Shown in pieces: positions 45,684 to 58,410 of a DNA stretch of 64,000 bases. Under the pieces are notes generated by a model. That model was not told where the DNA came from, did not search any database, and saw only the letters and a program-made list of their open reading frames with translations. The position numbers and the translations under genes are program-made. The stretch comes from Glandiceps talaboti (Eukaryota; Hemichordata; Enteropneusta; Spengelidae), in assembly GCF_964340395.1 (NCBI RefSeq), contig NC_135565.1, positions 7,191,742 to 7,255,741 of the forward strand, given 5' to 3'. Numbering within the stretch: position 1 is the stretch's first letter; each line of letters starts with the position of its first letter.

Positions 45684-47776
45684 TAGCAAACCAAAGGTTG
45701 TTGCCAGGAACCGCCGAGTTTACAGATATGGCTCATAATGTCTTCTTTATCTTAGCATTGTTTCTGTTACGATATTTATTGTTTCAAGATTGCAGCCCAA
45801 GTTGTATCTGCACTTTATGGCAATGCTTCAGGTGTGCACTGTTTACATAACATTACATTTGTCTTCATATATTAAACTAATGTGTGTTCACCGATTCTTA
45901 TACACAAAATTGTTGTCATAACTCATAATTGTCAACCTTGTATCCAATCGCATCGTGTACTTACTTTTATCTTTCTTTTCATCCTTGCAGTTGCTTTGAT
46001 GAATATTCTGTTTGATAGAGTTTACTTAGTATATTTTTGCTGGGGTTCTTTACTATAGTATGTTTGAGTGCATAGTATGATTGAGTGAGTGTTTGTATAG
46101 TCAGGCCTGACGCTGTATAATTGTGATGTTATGATCGGGAAATATTCGTTTATTGGCAACTCATCAGACATAAAACTCTTTAAAGGTAATTTGTTTATTT
46201 TCATCTGCGTGTGTATTATTTCATAATATTTCAATACATTAGTTCCAAAGTCTTAATGATCAGAGGTACATGTGTTCCTTTTCATGTTTCTAGCTTCCAT
46301 TTCCTTTATGTGTTTGATCATTTCATGCTTTCATATATCTGCTGAACTTCAAGTGACATAGTTGTCCATTTGTTTTTTTTGTTTTTCATTTGTGGCAATA
46401 CTGTTTACTGTTTATTGATTAAGCTCAATATCTTGAGTATGTTTACCACCTCGATATGAAAAAAGGTTCCCTTTGTTTGATAGTTTCTTTTGGATTATTT
46501 GGTTATCTCTGCCGATAAGTTTCAAGTTCAAATAACTATTATTCTTTGTTAGATAGCGGGTGTGTTTCAATTAGGTGCTGACAGGTATATCTAGTTTTGA
46601 GATAAGTTAAAGTTGGCATTTTCGACTGTTTTAGAGTACTACCGACTTACATGTACAGTCAGAAGGTTCCTTGGCAAACCACTTCAGTCCTGGACGCAGG
46701 ACAATGTTATATTGTTTACCTAGGGACAAGCATGCATTCTTTCTGTAGATTGGTTAGTTTACGTTTGTTTACTCTTCTCAAGTATGATACGTATATGTGA
46801 CACACGGTGTAGTGGGTTATATAATATTACGAAATACATATTGCGATAGGGCCCTCTGACACTCCATAGGTTATTTACAGAGTGTTTATGGGTTGACACA
46901 GTCCATTGACATTTGCACATTACTTTGTGTGATATAGATATGTATTTATTAGTCATGACGTAGCGATTGACGTTGACTGACTATTTTCATGATAAGAATC
47001 CTCTAAAGTCTATGGTTTATTTTACGTATTTGGCGATAATAGGGTGCGTTTGATGTCGTCCTGGAACATATATGCAATACACGGCATCATCTCCCCGCTA
47101 CTTGCGACATTACGTAACCTTTATGGCTTGCGAAAATTACAAATTTATACTATGCTTTGATGCGATAAAAAATTAGTGATAATGCGTAAGATATATTGTC
47201 TTAGACTGGCATACTGACTTCCGATTATCATTTAGATACTCTTTATTATATGATAGCTTACTAGGTATGATATGTTTACATTTTATTATTTTAGTCAACT
47301 CCTTTTACATATATTATTACACAGCAACAATTACTCATTTCGAATTTGATCTGAGATTTATTCAAATCATTAATTTTAGCTGTTTTTATCAGTTCAACGT
47401 AATTATTAGAATATTCTGTCAAAGTTGGAGTTATTTTTTAAGTGATACATTTTACTTATCTGGTGATTTGAAGTTGGGCACTTTACTGCTTTTTGATTGT
47501 TTTGTTGTTACATGGTACTACAAGCAATTTATTTGACTATATTTAGTTAAGTCACATGATAACTGATTCAATTTTGATTTACAACAATGTTGCATTACTA
47601 CTCTAGTATTTTATTTCAAGTATTGCATATCAATTTTCGAATCATTTTTTTTCTAACATTTCACTTTCTTTACTTTATATTTCTTAGTTAGGCAAAATGG
47701 TACGATATTTTTCGCGAGGAGAGATGTCAATCATTTATGTTGAAGCGAGGGCGCTTCACAGTGAAGGTGGGCGCTG
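45684..47776 (+). other. Long 3' untranslated internal region of the LTR element
   Basis: About 2.1 kb, AT-rich, between the pol stop and the 3' LTR. The longest plus frame (47267-47536, 89 codons, rich in Phe, Ile and Tyr) lacks signal-peptide, cleavage-site and fusion-peptide-like landmarks, so I see no envelope-type gene. The last 65 bases (TTTTCGCGAGGAGAG to GGGCGCTG) recur at 49033-49098. Confidence 0.8.
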
Positions 47777-48460
47777 TGTTACGAGTCACAGATCTAAATT
47801 ATGTCCATTCAGGATATTTTGGTAAATTTTCATTATGAACTCTAAATTGAAGTCAAAAAGCATTTAAACTTTGTACAAACAGTGACATTCCGTTGCGTAA
47901 CAACATAGGTCTTTGACATCTCTACATGGGGTGTTTCTGAATTGTTTGTACCAGGTACGATTGAATTGTCAATAAGTTTTATTATGACATGACTATTTTA
48001 TGGTCTTTGAGATATGAACTTGTATTACTAATCTAGGGAAGGTGATTGGATATTAGATCTCGGATGATGTCTTTCATCATAAGACTTAAGAATACGTCAT
48101 ACTCTAAGAATAGAGATTTTGTGTAAACTTTGAAATGTATTTAAGTTGGGTTTTTAGCCCAGCTCGAGAGGAGAGGCGGAGACGGAGATTGGTCATGTAA
48201 TAAAATCAACCAAGTGGTTAGCTTGGCGTTCGTTGAACCAGATACGTATGTTACGTTGTGAGTTCTACTCAACACAAGCCAAGTCGGTACGGTACCTCGT
48301 AGAAGAGATGGTTTGAGAAGAAACTAGTTGGTCGGCTAATTCAACGTTATAGTCTTAAATGGAACAGACTGACGATTGGAACAGCAGTGCGAGTGAGTAC
48401 TTCCCCAATTGAACATTAAATATCGATAAACTGCACAGTAAGCCGATCAACAGCGTTTCA
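47777..48460 (+). repeat. 3' LTR (LTR B)
   Basis: 684 bases, identical by eye to LTR A. TATTTAAG at 48138-48145 and AATAAA at 48199-48204. Confidence 0.95.
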
Positions 48461-48464
48461 ATAC
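48461..48464. repeat. Target-site duplication ATAC (right)
   Basis: Matches 39483-39486. Confidence 0.85.
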
Positions 48465-49032
48465 TTTGAAATGTCAAGTACATTTCAATTATACTTAAAA
48501 TATAAATTTACAATAGTTGGATCTTCAATTTGGTCACAAAACTACAGATTGTAAAATGTTACCCTTCCCATGTTGCTGAATTCGTCGTTTGTCTTGAACG
48601 ATTTCCTAACTTGCGACTGAAGTTAAATTGCCTTCTTGTCCCTTACCCTCCAGTGGAAGACTGGTCTGTTAGCCTACAGCATGCTAAATAAACGTAACTA
48701 TGAACTTTGCCATGTAATCCCAGTATGAAAACGCTTTGAACTTTAAATTGTATCAAGAATCAATAGCAAGAATTTTCTGGAAACTATAAATAAGTCAGAA
48801 GAGTCGAATTCGAACATAAAGGTTCATGTCATAAACTACTGTGTGAGACCTTGCTAATTGTTGTAAATGTGTGGTCTGCTGTGGCAGCCGCAAAATCCTT
48901 ATGCGCATGCGTGTTCAATCAAGGATTATGCCTTCAATGTTGAACTTAGGTAGAATGGCGATTTGTCCCTTAAGGAAAACAATAAAACATAAACCCAATT
49001 GATCTTTCAATAGACTGTAAAATAGTCAGGTT
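48465..49032 (+). repeat. Y flank, copy 1
   Basis: About 568 bases identical by eye to 50561-51128. In copy 2 the sequence continues smoothly into the 51-60 kb repeat array, so copy 2 holds the original right-hand junction and copy 1 is cut at 49032. Confidence 0.93.
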
Positions 49033-49338
49033 TTCGCGAGGAGAGATGTCAATCATTTATGTTGAAGCGAGGGCGCTTCACAGTGAAGGTGGGCGCTGTG
49101 TTACGAATCACAAATCTAAAATATATCCATTTAGGACATTTTGGTAAATTTTCTATATGAACTCTAAATTGAAGTCAAAAAGCATTTAAACTTTGAACAT
49201 ACAGTGACATTCCGTTGCGTAACAACATAGGTCTTTGACATCTCTACATGGAGTGTTTCTGAATTGTTTGTACCAGGTACGATTGAATTGTCAATAAGTT
49301 TTATTATGACATGACTATTTTATGGTCTTTGAGATATG
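49033..49338 (+). mobile_element. Fragment of a related element: 3' internal end plus 240 bases of LTR (LTR C)
   Basis: 49033-49098 repeats the last bases of the element interior. 49099-49338 is the first ~240 bases of an LTR that differs from A, B and D at many places (for example GAATCACAAATC for GAGTCACAGATC). It breaks off at GAGATATGAACT and joins X copy 2 through a shared AACT. Confidence 0.88.
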
Positions 49339-49868
49339 AACTATGCATATAATGTCAAGCAATCTAATATTGACTAGAAGTCAGCTTACATCTAATCCCA
49401 AAACATAGAGAAAGAGGTTTCGATGCGACTAGCACACTTTCATCAGGCTAATCAGAGAAATTACGAAAACAAACCAAAGTATTAGAAAATCTGAACGTAC
49501 AAAATAAACTAATCACATGACAAAATAGGAGGGAATGGAACTCCGCAAATGTCTAGTATTGAATTCCTGTAGGTCCATAGTCATTCAGTCTATGACGATA
49601 CATCGTTCAGAATACGCGCATCTGTATACTTTCTAATTGTGTTATTTCCGTATCTGGGTTAGGTAAATGGCAAATGATCGTGGCTGATAGAACATTGTCT
49701 ACTAGAATATGTCCTGTCGTTCTGAAGTGGGGTACAACATATACAGATCAATCTTTTCAGCTTGTTTTGATATTTGAGCGATGGCAATTCATTCTCATAT
49801 CGAAAGGGTGTGTTGTCGTGCTGACGTACTGAATATTGCATATATATATAATATTCTATAATTAAAAT
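49339..49868 (+). repeat. X flank, copy 2
   Basis: Identical by eye to 38953-39482, even in AT-rich parts. A 60-codon minus frame occurs in both copies but has no other support. Confidence 0.95.
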
Positions 49869-49872
49869 ATAC

Positions 49873-50556
49873 TGTTACGAGTCACAGATCTAAATTATGT
49901 CCATTCAGGATATTTTGGTAAATTTTCATTATGAACTCTAAATTGAAGTCAAAAAGCATTTAAACTTTGTACAAACAGTGACATTCCGTTGCGTAACAAC
50001 ATAGGTCTTTGACATCTCTACATGGGGTGTTTCTGAATTGTTTGTACCAGGTACGATTGAACTGTCAACAAGTTTTATTATGACATGACTATTTTATGGT
50101 CTTTGAGATATGAACTTGTATTACTAATCTAGGGAAGGTGATTGGATATTAGATCTCGGATGATGTCTTTCATCATAAGACTTAAGAATACGTCATACTC
50201 TAAGAATAGAGATTTTGTGTAAACTTGGAAATGTATTTAAGTTGGGTTTTTAGCCCAGCTCGGGGGGAGAGGCGGAGACGGAGAGTGGTCATGTAATAAA
50301 ATCAACCAAGTGGTTAGCTTGGCGTTCGTTGAACCAGATACGTATGTTTCGTTGTGAGTTCTACTCAACACAATCCAAGTCGGTACGGTACCTCGTGGAA
50401 GAGATGGTTTGAGAAGAAACTAGTTGGTCGGCTAATTCAACGTTATAGTCTTAAATGGAACAGACTGACGATTGGAACAGCAGTGCGAGTGAGTACTTCC
50501 CCGTTTGAACATTAAATATCGATAAACTGCACAGTAAGCCGATCAACAGCGTTTCA
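49873..50556 (+). mobile_element. Solo LTR (LTR D) in the duplicated insertion site
   Basis: 684 bases, TG to CA, flanked by ATAC at 49869-49872 and 50557-50560. It differs from LTR A/B at 11 positions by my count (for example ACTGTCAACAAG for ATTGTCAATAAG, CTCGGGGGGAG for CTCGAGAGGAG), about 1.6 percent, while its flanks X and Y match those of the full-length copy completely. Confidence 0.93.
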
Positions 50557-50560
50557 ATAC

Positions 50561-51128
50561 TTTGAAATGTCAAGTACATTTCAATTATACTTAAAATATA
50601 AATTTACAATAGTTGGATCTTCAATTTGGTCACAAAACTACAGATTGTAAAATGTTACCCTTCCCATGTTGCTGAATTCGTCGTTTGTCTTGAACGATTT
50701 CCTAACTTGCGACTGAAGTTAAATTGCCTTCTTGTCCCTTACCCTCCAGTGGAAGACTGGTCTGTTAGCCTACAGCATGCTAAATAAACGTAACTATGAA
50801 CTTTGCCATGTAATCCCAGTATGAAAACGCTTTGAACTTTAAATTGTATCAAGAATCAATAGCAAGAATTTTCTGGAAACTATAAATAAGTCAGAAGAGT
50901 CGAATTCGAACATAAAGGTTCATGTCATAAACTACTGTGTGAGACCTTGCTAATTGTTGTAAATGTGTGGTCTGCTGTGGCAGCCGCAAAATCCTTATGC
51001 GCATGCGTGTTCAATCAAGGATTATGCCTTCAATGTTGAACTTAGGTAGAATGGCGATTTGTCCCTTAAGGAAAACAATAAAACATAAACCCAATTGATC
51101 TTTCAATAGACTGTAAAATAGTCAGGTT
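50561..51128 (+). repeat. Y flank, copy 2
   Basis: Identical by eye to 48465-49032. Contains ATGCGCATGCGTG and a block related to segment P. Confidence 0.93.
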
Positions 51129-54100
51129 CACTTACTTTCCAATAAGAATCTTCACTGTGACATTCCAGAAAATGGATCGAAGTACCAAAACGTTCTAGCG
51201 ACTAGTTGAATGGACAAGCAAAGAAAAAGTTGGGGAGTCAATACACACAATATGAGTGTGTTCTAAGGAATGAACCGATTTGAATATGTTCTCTATTTTT
51301 TCACACAGTATCCCTGAGATGGCACACACATAGTCCTAGCAATAACGTTGATCTTATTACTTTTAAAGTGAATTAACCTTATGTATAATCCAAGCATGGA
51401 AGTAGAACCTCTAATACATCCATGATCCAAGTATGTATTTTGTTTAACATGACCGACAAAATCCCGTTCCGGATAAGGAACCCATAGGAAGTAGTTAAAA
51501 AACAATATTCGAGCTATAGAATGAAAATAATACTATGTCACCTAATTAATCTCAACGATCAAATGGAAATATAGGGAATATAGGCCAACATATTACCCTG
51601 TTATGACCTCACTGGAGGGTACATTTATTGAACAAGGGTGTCTGCTGATTTTTGAGAACTATTTCAAATTTAGTAATCTCATCCATTGCATTCCATATAT
51701 TGATAACACTGCCCCCATGGTCCAATTTAGATAAGCGAAACAGGTGTTACAGCAAATCAGTCCCATTGCAAATGATCTAAATTTTGTTTTTTAATTGTTT
51801 TGCTTGGTTTGTTTTGATTGGTCTTGTTGGTTTAAAAGGACTTTACAATTGTAATAAATAGTTTATATTTAATGTGTTGTAATTTCCTTGCTGTATCAAT
51901 TTAATTTCGAATTCAAAATTACCCGGTAATTTGATAGGCAGCGCATAATTCGTTTTTTTCTCCTCAAAATCACATTTTAAAATATTCTTCTCTGAAACCA
52001 TTTTATAGACAACCTCACAATTTGGTGTGTAGAAGGAAGATTACCCCAACCTCCATGCAGCACATCATTGCCTGCTGGGAAAGCCTCTTGGTCCCATCAA
52101 TCGCTGCTTGCAGCTTTAATTTTACTTTGGCATTCAACTTGTAAAGGACACTCAATATTTGCCAGCTTGATAATACTTTTTAGGTTGTGATATTGGATTA
52201 AATTACACTATTAGGTTTACCGATCACCTTGACATACAATTCAGTAATTTACAACTACGTTAATAGCAATACACTGGTAGTGTTTCTTAATTCCTTACAA
52301 TAATGTCTTTCAATCTACCTGATTACCATGTTTACCGTAGTGTGCATTTTCATATTGTGTTAGATTAATACATTTTTAAAATACGTCTGCCCCCCCCCCC
52401 CCGAGAAATCTAGGCGCTAACAATTGTTACACCTTGCATGAATGTATAGCACGTACAACGGCACTTTATATTTCCTCCACTCCCCGTGAGTGTATAATCA
52501 CAGCTGCAGTGGTCTGAGATGGCAGGTTAGTGCAGTTGGACTATACCTACTGTTGTACCATTAAATGGGTCATTGAACTCGGGCTGTTTTTTTAAAACTT
52601 GTGGAATAATTTGTAATAATGTTACAAAATGAGTGTTGTACATATGTTAATTGCAGTCCATTTTGACCAACAAATTCCATTACATCTAAAATAATTGTTA
52701 TGATATATATAACGAAGCACGGTTTATTCTCTTTGGAAACTAGGGTTTTAATTATAATCTCATGATGCAATGTAAAAATAATGTTGAAAATTTATACCAC
52801 TATCCGACGTATTACGAACGGTTACTGTAGTTTTATGTTGCTGCAATCTCGTACCACCACATTTCACTTATCGAGCATTTTTTTAAAATGCAAATTATAT
52901 ACATATATTTTGTATTGATAGAATAAAAAATATGCCCTGCAAACTTACCAAATATACACATATTTTGTTGATGGTAAATTTACATGCTATACAATATCAA
53001 TACGTTTGTGTAATAACCTAACAGTCGCGTGGATTCCCACTGGCTGGCAGTATACAATCCTACTACAGGCTCTGAATAGAGCGAATATGTTAACTGTAGG
53101 TCAACGAAGTCTGGGTTGTAAGTTAACTTAGTATCCATGTACGTCCGTTAAATTCCGTTCGGAAATACACTAATGTGATGGAATGTGAAAAGGGTCATTG
53201 GTGTGATACAAAGGTACGTATCAACAACTCAAACTATTGACCGGGTCTACATGTCATGAAAACATCGTGTCAAAGAATGGATAATAGACATACACCACGA
53301 AGGCTTTCTTGTTACCCGGTGAAGTGGCACTTTAATTTGACATCTATTGCTGTGGCCCTATCTGTACATAGGTCTCAATGTGTGCTTTCGTTATTATATA
53401 TATATAGTACGCATATAATACTAAATAAAACATAATAATTTGCATAGGCATATCGTGATTGACGTAGTTTGATATGAACTAACAGTTTTGGACAACGAAA
53501 AAAACCGCATGAGAATGTTTTTAGTAAAAACATTAATTATTTCAATATCTTATGAGAGTTCTGTATGATTTAACATCATGAACTCATATCGGCTTATTTG
53601 GTAAGTTTGGTGCACTCCAAATGATGTGCTGTTGGTAATTGGAAGTAATAAAAAACAATGTTTTGTCATGAATTGAAGGCACCCATATTCAAAATATATA
53701 TTTACCGTATATATCTACTAAATATCCGGTGTTTGCTTGTTGGCAGTTGCAAAAAAAAAAAAAAAAAAAAAATCCGTCATAGGTACGTTAACGTTATCTA
53801 AGGACAACCTGTTGAATGCTGTTACATTATCTGTGAAATTTATCGGAATGTTTTACTTTGATACAGAAATTCTGCAAACATATATATACTGACAAGCAAA
53901 TGTTCAATATATAGGTAGTGTTTTGTAGATAAAGAATTGGTGTTGTTGGTGTTGTTGTTGTTTATGATGTCATTGCTGAATTTCTCCCATCCACGAGCAC
54001 TGTTGTTATGAATGTGGTTTTTTGGGGGAAGATCGTGAGATAAGTTAATAAAGAACGATGACACCAGTATTACAAGGAAAATACAATCACAGGTTTTTCC

Positions 54101-54256
54101 TGAGTTAGGACAGAAAACATAAAGCTGTTGAACTGACTGTTCTACCCATATCATTGCTTCTTTAATTTTTCGTAATGGGCATATATCCGCAAGTGGTCAC
54201 TAGTATCATGAAATAGTATTATGAAATACAATAAAAAATACAAACCTATTTCATAT
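51129..54256 (+). repeat. Repeat array alpha, copy 1
   Basis: About 3.1 kb. Landmarks: CACTTACTTTCCAAT, CTCACTGGAGGGTACATTTA (51609), GAATTCAAAATTACCCGG (51908), ACCTCCATGCAGCACATC (52050), poly-C (52391), ATCACAGCTGCAGTGG (52497), ACTATCCGACGT (52800), CCCGGTGAAGTGGCAC (53315), AAATATCCGGTG (53722), a poly-A of about 22 bases (53751), ACGTTATCTAAGG. All recur in copy 2. No frame survives in both copies, so it appears non-coding. Confidence 0.85.
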
Positions 54257-55904
54257 TTTCAATAGACTGTAGTCTATAGTCAGATTCACTTACTTTCCAA
54301 TATAAAGTATCTTCACTGTGACATTCTATGAAATGGATCTAAGTACCAGAACGTTCTAGCGACTAGTTGAATGGTAGAAGTAAAGGGAAACTGGGTAGTC
54401 ACCCCCTAGTTTAATCCAAATCCAGTACACACAATATGTGTGTCAGTTCTGAGAAATAAACCGATTTGTCTATTTTCTCTATTTTATCCCACAATATCTC
54501 TGAGATGGCACACACATAGTCCTAGCAATAACGTTGATCTTGTTACTTTGAAAGTGAATTTACCTTATGTATAATCCAAGCATGGAAGTATAACCGCTAA
54601 TACATCCATGATCCAAGTATGTATTTTGTTTAACACGACCGACAAACCCATAGGAAGTTGTTAAAAAGCAATAATCGAGCTATAGAATGGAAATGTAGTA
54701 TGCCGCCTAATTAATTCCAACGATCAATTGGAAATATAGGAAATATAGGCCAACATATTACCATGTTGTGACCTCACTGGAGGGTACATTTATTAAACAA
54801 GGGTGTCTGTTGATTTTTGAGAATTTCAAATTTAGTAATCTCATCCATTGCATTCCATATATTGATAAAACTGTCCCTATGGGCCAATTTAGATCACCAA
54901 AGCAGGTGTTACAGCAAATCAGTCCCATTGCAAATGATCTAAATTTTGTTTTGTTTTGATTGGTTTTGTTGGTTTAAAAGGACTTTAAAATGGTAATAAA
55001 TAGTATGTACTTAATGTGTTGTAATTTCCTTGCTGTGTCAATTTAATTTCGAATTCAAAATTACCCGGTAAATTGATAGGCAGCGCATAATTCATTTTTT
55101 TCTTCTCCAAATCACTTTTAAAATGTTCTTCTCTGAAACCAGTGTATAGGTAACCTTGAAATTTGTAACTTGTAAAGGCCACTCAATTTTGCCAGCATGA
55201 TAATACTTTTTGAGTTGTGATATTGGAGTAAATTGTGCTATTAGGTTTACCGATGACTTTTGACATACACATCAATAATTTACAACTACGTTAATAGCAA
55301 TACACTGGTAGTGTTTCTTAATTCCTTACAATAATATGTTTTTTATTCTACCTGATTACCATGTTTACTCAATTACAGTGTGCATTTTCATATTGTGTTA
55401 TATTAATATGTTTTTAAAATGCGTCTCCCCCCCCCCATCGAGAAATCTAGGCGCTAACAATTATTACACCTGGCATGAATGTATAGCACGTACGTACAAC
55501 GGCACTTTATATTTCCTCCACTCCCCGTGAGTGTATAATCACAGCTGCAGTGGTCTGAGATGGCAGGTTAGTGCAGTTGGACTATACCTACTGTTGTACC
55601 ATTAAATGGGTCATTGAACTCGGGCTGTTTTTTTAAAACTTGTGGAATAATTTGTAATAATGTTACAAAATGAGTGTTGTACATATGTTAATTGCAGTCC
55701 ATTTTGACCAACAAATTCCATTACATCTAAAATAATTGTTATGATATATATAACGAAGCACGGTTTATTCTCTTTGGAAACTAGGGTTTTAATTATAATC
55801 TCATGATGTGAGTGTGTAATCAATTGCAGTCTCTATAAGCACAGATAATTACATTATTAACTGGGTAACAATAATATAAACATCGCTATATATCTTCGAT
55901 GTGT

Positions 55905-55981
55905 TTGTTTGTTTGTTTGTTTTGTGCGTGCGCGCGCGCGTGTGTGTGTATGTGTGAGAGAGAGAGAGAGAGAGAGAGAGT
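55905..55981. repeat. (GTTT)n, (GC)n, (TG)n, (GA)n compound microsatellite
   Basis: Short adjoining runs between the two copies of the CAGCTGCAGTGG block within alpha copy 2. Confidence 0.92.
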
Positions 55982-57463
55982 AGGGAGATATATGAAATCT
56001 ATCAAAATCACAGCTAACGGAAATACTCAATATAATGATATTTATAGCTTTGATTTATCATTTTTCCAAATTACTACATTTATGTTAATGCAAGTGTAAC
56101 AGTACAATTGTAAATTCTAATGTATGAATGAGGCGCGTGTCATTCAACCCATTACAGCTATACATATATATCCCTTCTACCAAGTCGTTCACCCCCATTG
56201 TTAATCACAGCTGCAGTGGTCCGAGATGACAGGTTTAGTGCAGTTGGACCATAGCCACTGTTGTACCATAGGTCATTGAACTCGGGCTGTTTTTTTTTTA
56301 ACTTGTGGAAAAATTTGTAATAACGTTACACATGAGTGTTGTACATACGTTTTGCAGTCGATTTTGACCCATAAATTCCATTCCATCTAAAACAATTGTT
56401 ATGATATATATAACGAAGCACGGTATGTTCTCTTTGGAAACTAGGGTTTTAATTCTAAATCTTATGATGCAATGTAAAAATAATTGTGAAAATATACACC
56501 ACTATCCGACGTGTTACCAACGGTTACTGTAGTTTTATGTTTCTGCATTTTCCTGATACATTTAGCTTATGGAACATTTTGTTGAATGAAAATTACATAC
56601 ATATATGTTGTATCGATAAAATTAAAAATATGGGCTGCAAACTTACCAAATATATACATATTTTGTGGATGGTAAATTTACATGCTATACAATATCAATA
56701 CGTTTGTGTAATAACCTAACATGTACAGTCGCGTGGATTCCCACTGTCTGGCAGTATACAATCTTACTACGGGCTCTGAACAGAGCGAATATGTTAACTG
56801 TAGATCAACGAAGTCTGGATTGTAAGTTAACTTAGTATCCATGCACATCCGTTAAATCCCGTACGGAAATACTCTAATGTTATGGAATGTGAAAAGGGCC
56901 ATTTGTGTGATACAAAGGTACGTATCAACAGCTCAAAAGATTGACCGGGTCGACATGTCATGAAAACATCAGTGTCAGAATGGATAATAGACATACAACA
57001 TATATCATGAAGGCTTTGTTGTTACCCGGTGAAGTGGCACTTTAATTAGACATCTATTGCTGTGGCCCTATCTGTACATATTGTCTCAATGAGTGCTTTC
57101 GTCATTATATATATAGTACGCATATAATACTAAATAAAACTTTTAATAATTTGCAAAGGCATATCGTGATTGACGTAGTTTGATATGAACTAACAGTTTT
57201 GGACAACGAAAAAAACGCACGAGAATAGTTTTAGTCAAAACATTAATTATTTCAATATTTTATGAGAGTTCTGTATGATTTAACACCACACACTCATATC
57301 GACATATTTGGTAAGTTTGGTGCAGTCCAAATGATGTGCTTTGGTAACTGGAAATAATAAAAAACAATGTTTTGTCATGAATTGAAAGCAACTATACTCA
57401 AAATAAATATTTACCGTATGTATTTACTAAATATCCGGTGTCTGCTTGTTGTCAGTTGCAAAA

Positions 57464-57632
57464 AAAGAGACCAAATCCCAGTCTATCTGCTAGACCTCGG
57501 ATGTTCTTCCGATACAATACGACACACGACTGAACGTCGCTATCGAGGATGTTCGGACAAGCCTTCACTGCGAACTTTGTTCGCTTATAGTATCGAATTA
57601 AAGCCCGAACGTCTAGCAGCAAGACTAACCAA
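57464..57632. other. 170-bp CpG-rich segment unique to alpha copy 2
   Basis: Lies exactly where alpha copy 1 has a run of A. It is open in the plus frame (RDQIPVYLLDLGCSSDTIRH, then ERRYRGCSDKPSLRTLFAYS and ELKPERLAARLTK) and less AT-rich than its surroundings. It may be an insertion, or copy 1 may have lost it. No family recognised. Confidence 0.4.
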
Positions 57633-57689
57633 ATCCGTTGTAGGTACGTTAATGTTATCTAAGGGCAACCTGTTGAATGTTGTTACATT

Positions 57690-58410
57690 ATCTTTACACT
57701 TTCAACAAATGGTGTTTTGATGTGAGTTAGCACTCGACTTGTGACCTCTCCACCATTCATATATACGCTAACTTATTATCTGATCTGATTATGTCTCCAT
57801 ACCAATGGATGTTTTAACAGTATTCGACGATTTCTGATTCGGTTGACATTTTGTCAAGATTATTTTTGTTACTCAAACTAAAGGTTAAATGCGATAATTT
57901 TAAATTTGAGTACCGATATGATAAACTCGACGTCCGTGAAACGTCCATTTTGTTTCCACGGCTCTCAGTCATATCTCGATACTTACATTCTTTCTTCGCT
58001 GTTTATTACTTCTGCTGGTTTTAACTTACGTTATTTGAAAAATTTGAAACTATCCAGCGTACTTACCAAAGAACGCTTCGCTGTATGCAATGTGTCACCA
58101 CGATTGTTTCCCTCAAGCGAGATACGTTTTGAGTCTTTGAATGGAGAGTGTACAATAGACAATGCACGTTGTTCGACAAGTACGCCGATAGTGCAGAGTC
58201 ATCTTGAAATATCATGTGTATATCACGTGGCATTCTTACGTCACAAATATACATCCTGTTGTTGTTGTTGTTGTTGTTGTGAGTCATCTCATCAGATACT
58301 AAGTCTTACATGTAACTTGGTTGCAACAGGATAGTATTTGTGTATCGTCTGGTCATGAGCTTTAAGAAATAGTGTCCCACAGAGCTTGAAATAAATGATT
58401 AAACTAACCG
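57690..58410. other. Insertion of about 0.7 kb in alpha copy 2, with protein-like frames on both strands
   Basis: Absent from copies 1 and 3. The plus strand has a 142-codon frame (57906-58334, rich in Ser and Cys, ending in a TTG-repeat run). The minus strand has a 74-codon frame (PRDIHMIFQDDSALSAYL to THCIQRSVLW) that meets a consensus donor TTTG/GTAAGTACGC at about 58067. Mixed composition suggests an element or processed sequence; product unknown. Confidence 0.35.

Larger units (their letters stand above)
39487..48460 (+). mobile_element. Intact Ty3/gypsy LTR retrotransposon with chromodomain (chromovirus)
   Basis: 8974 bases: two 684-bp LTRs (39487-40170 and 47777-48460) starting TGTTAC and ending TTTCA, ATAC duplicated on both sides, a tRNA-primer-like TGGTGGAGTAAATCC two bases after the 5' LTR (40172), one unbroken gag-pol frame (40392-45683), and a 2.1-kb untranslated 3' internal part ending in a purine-rich GTGAAGGTGGGCG just before the 3' LTR. 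The two LTRs look identical by eye, so the insertion is young and the copy is probably complete. The domain order (RT, RNase H, integrase, chromodomain) places it in the chromovirus branch of Metaviridae. Confidence 0.95.

Noticed and set aside
47267-47536. 89-codon frame as a possible envelope gene of the LTR element
   Set aside because: Low-complexity Phe/Ile/Tyr composition with no signal peptide, cleavage site or transmembrane pattern in the right order.
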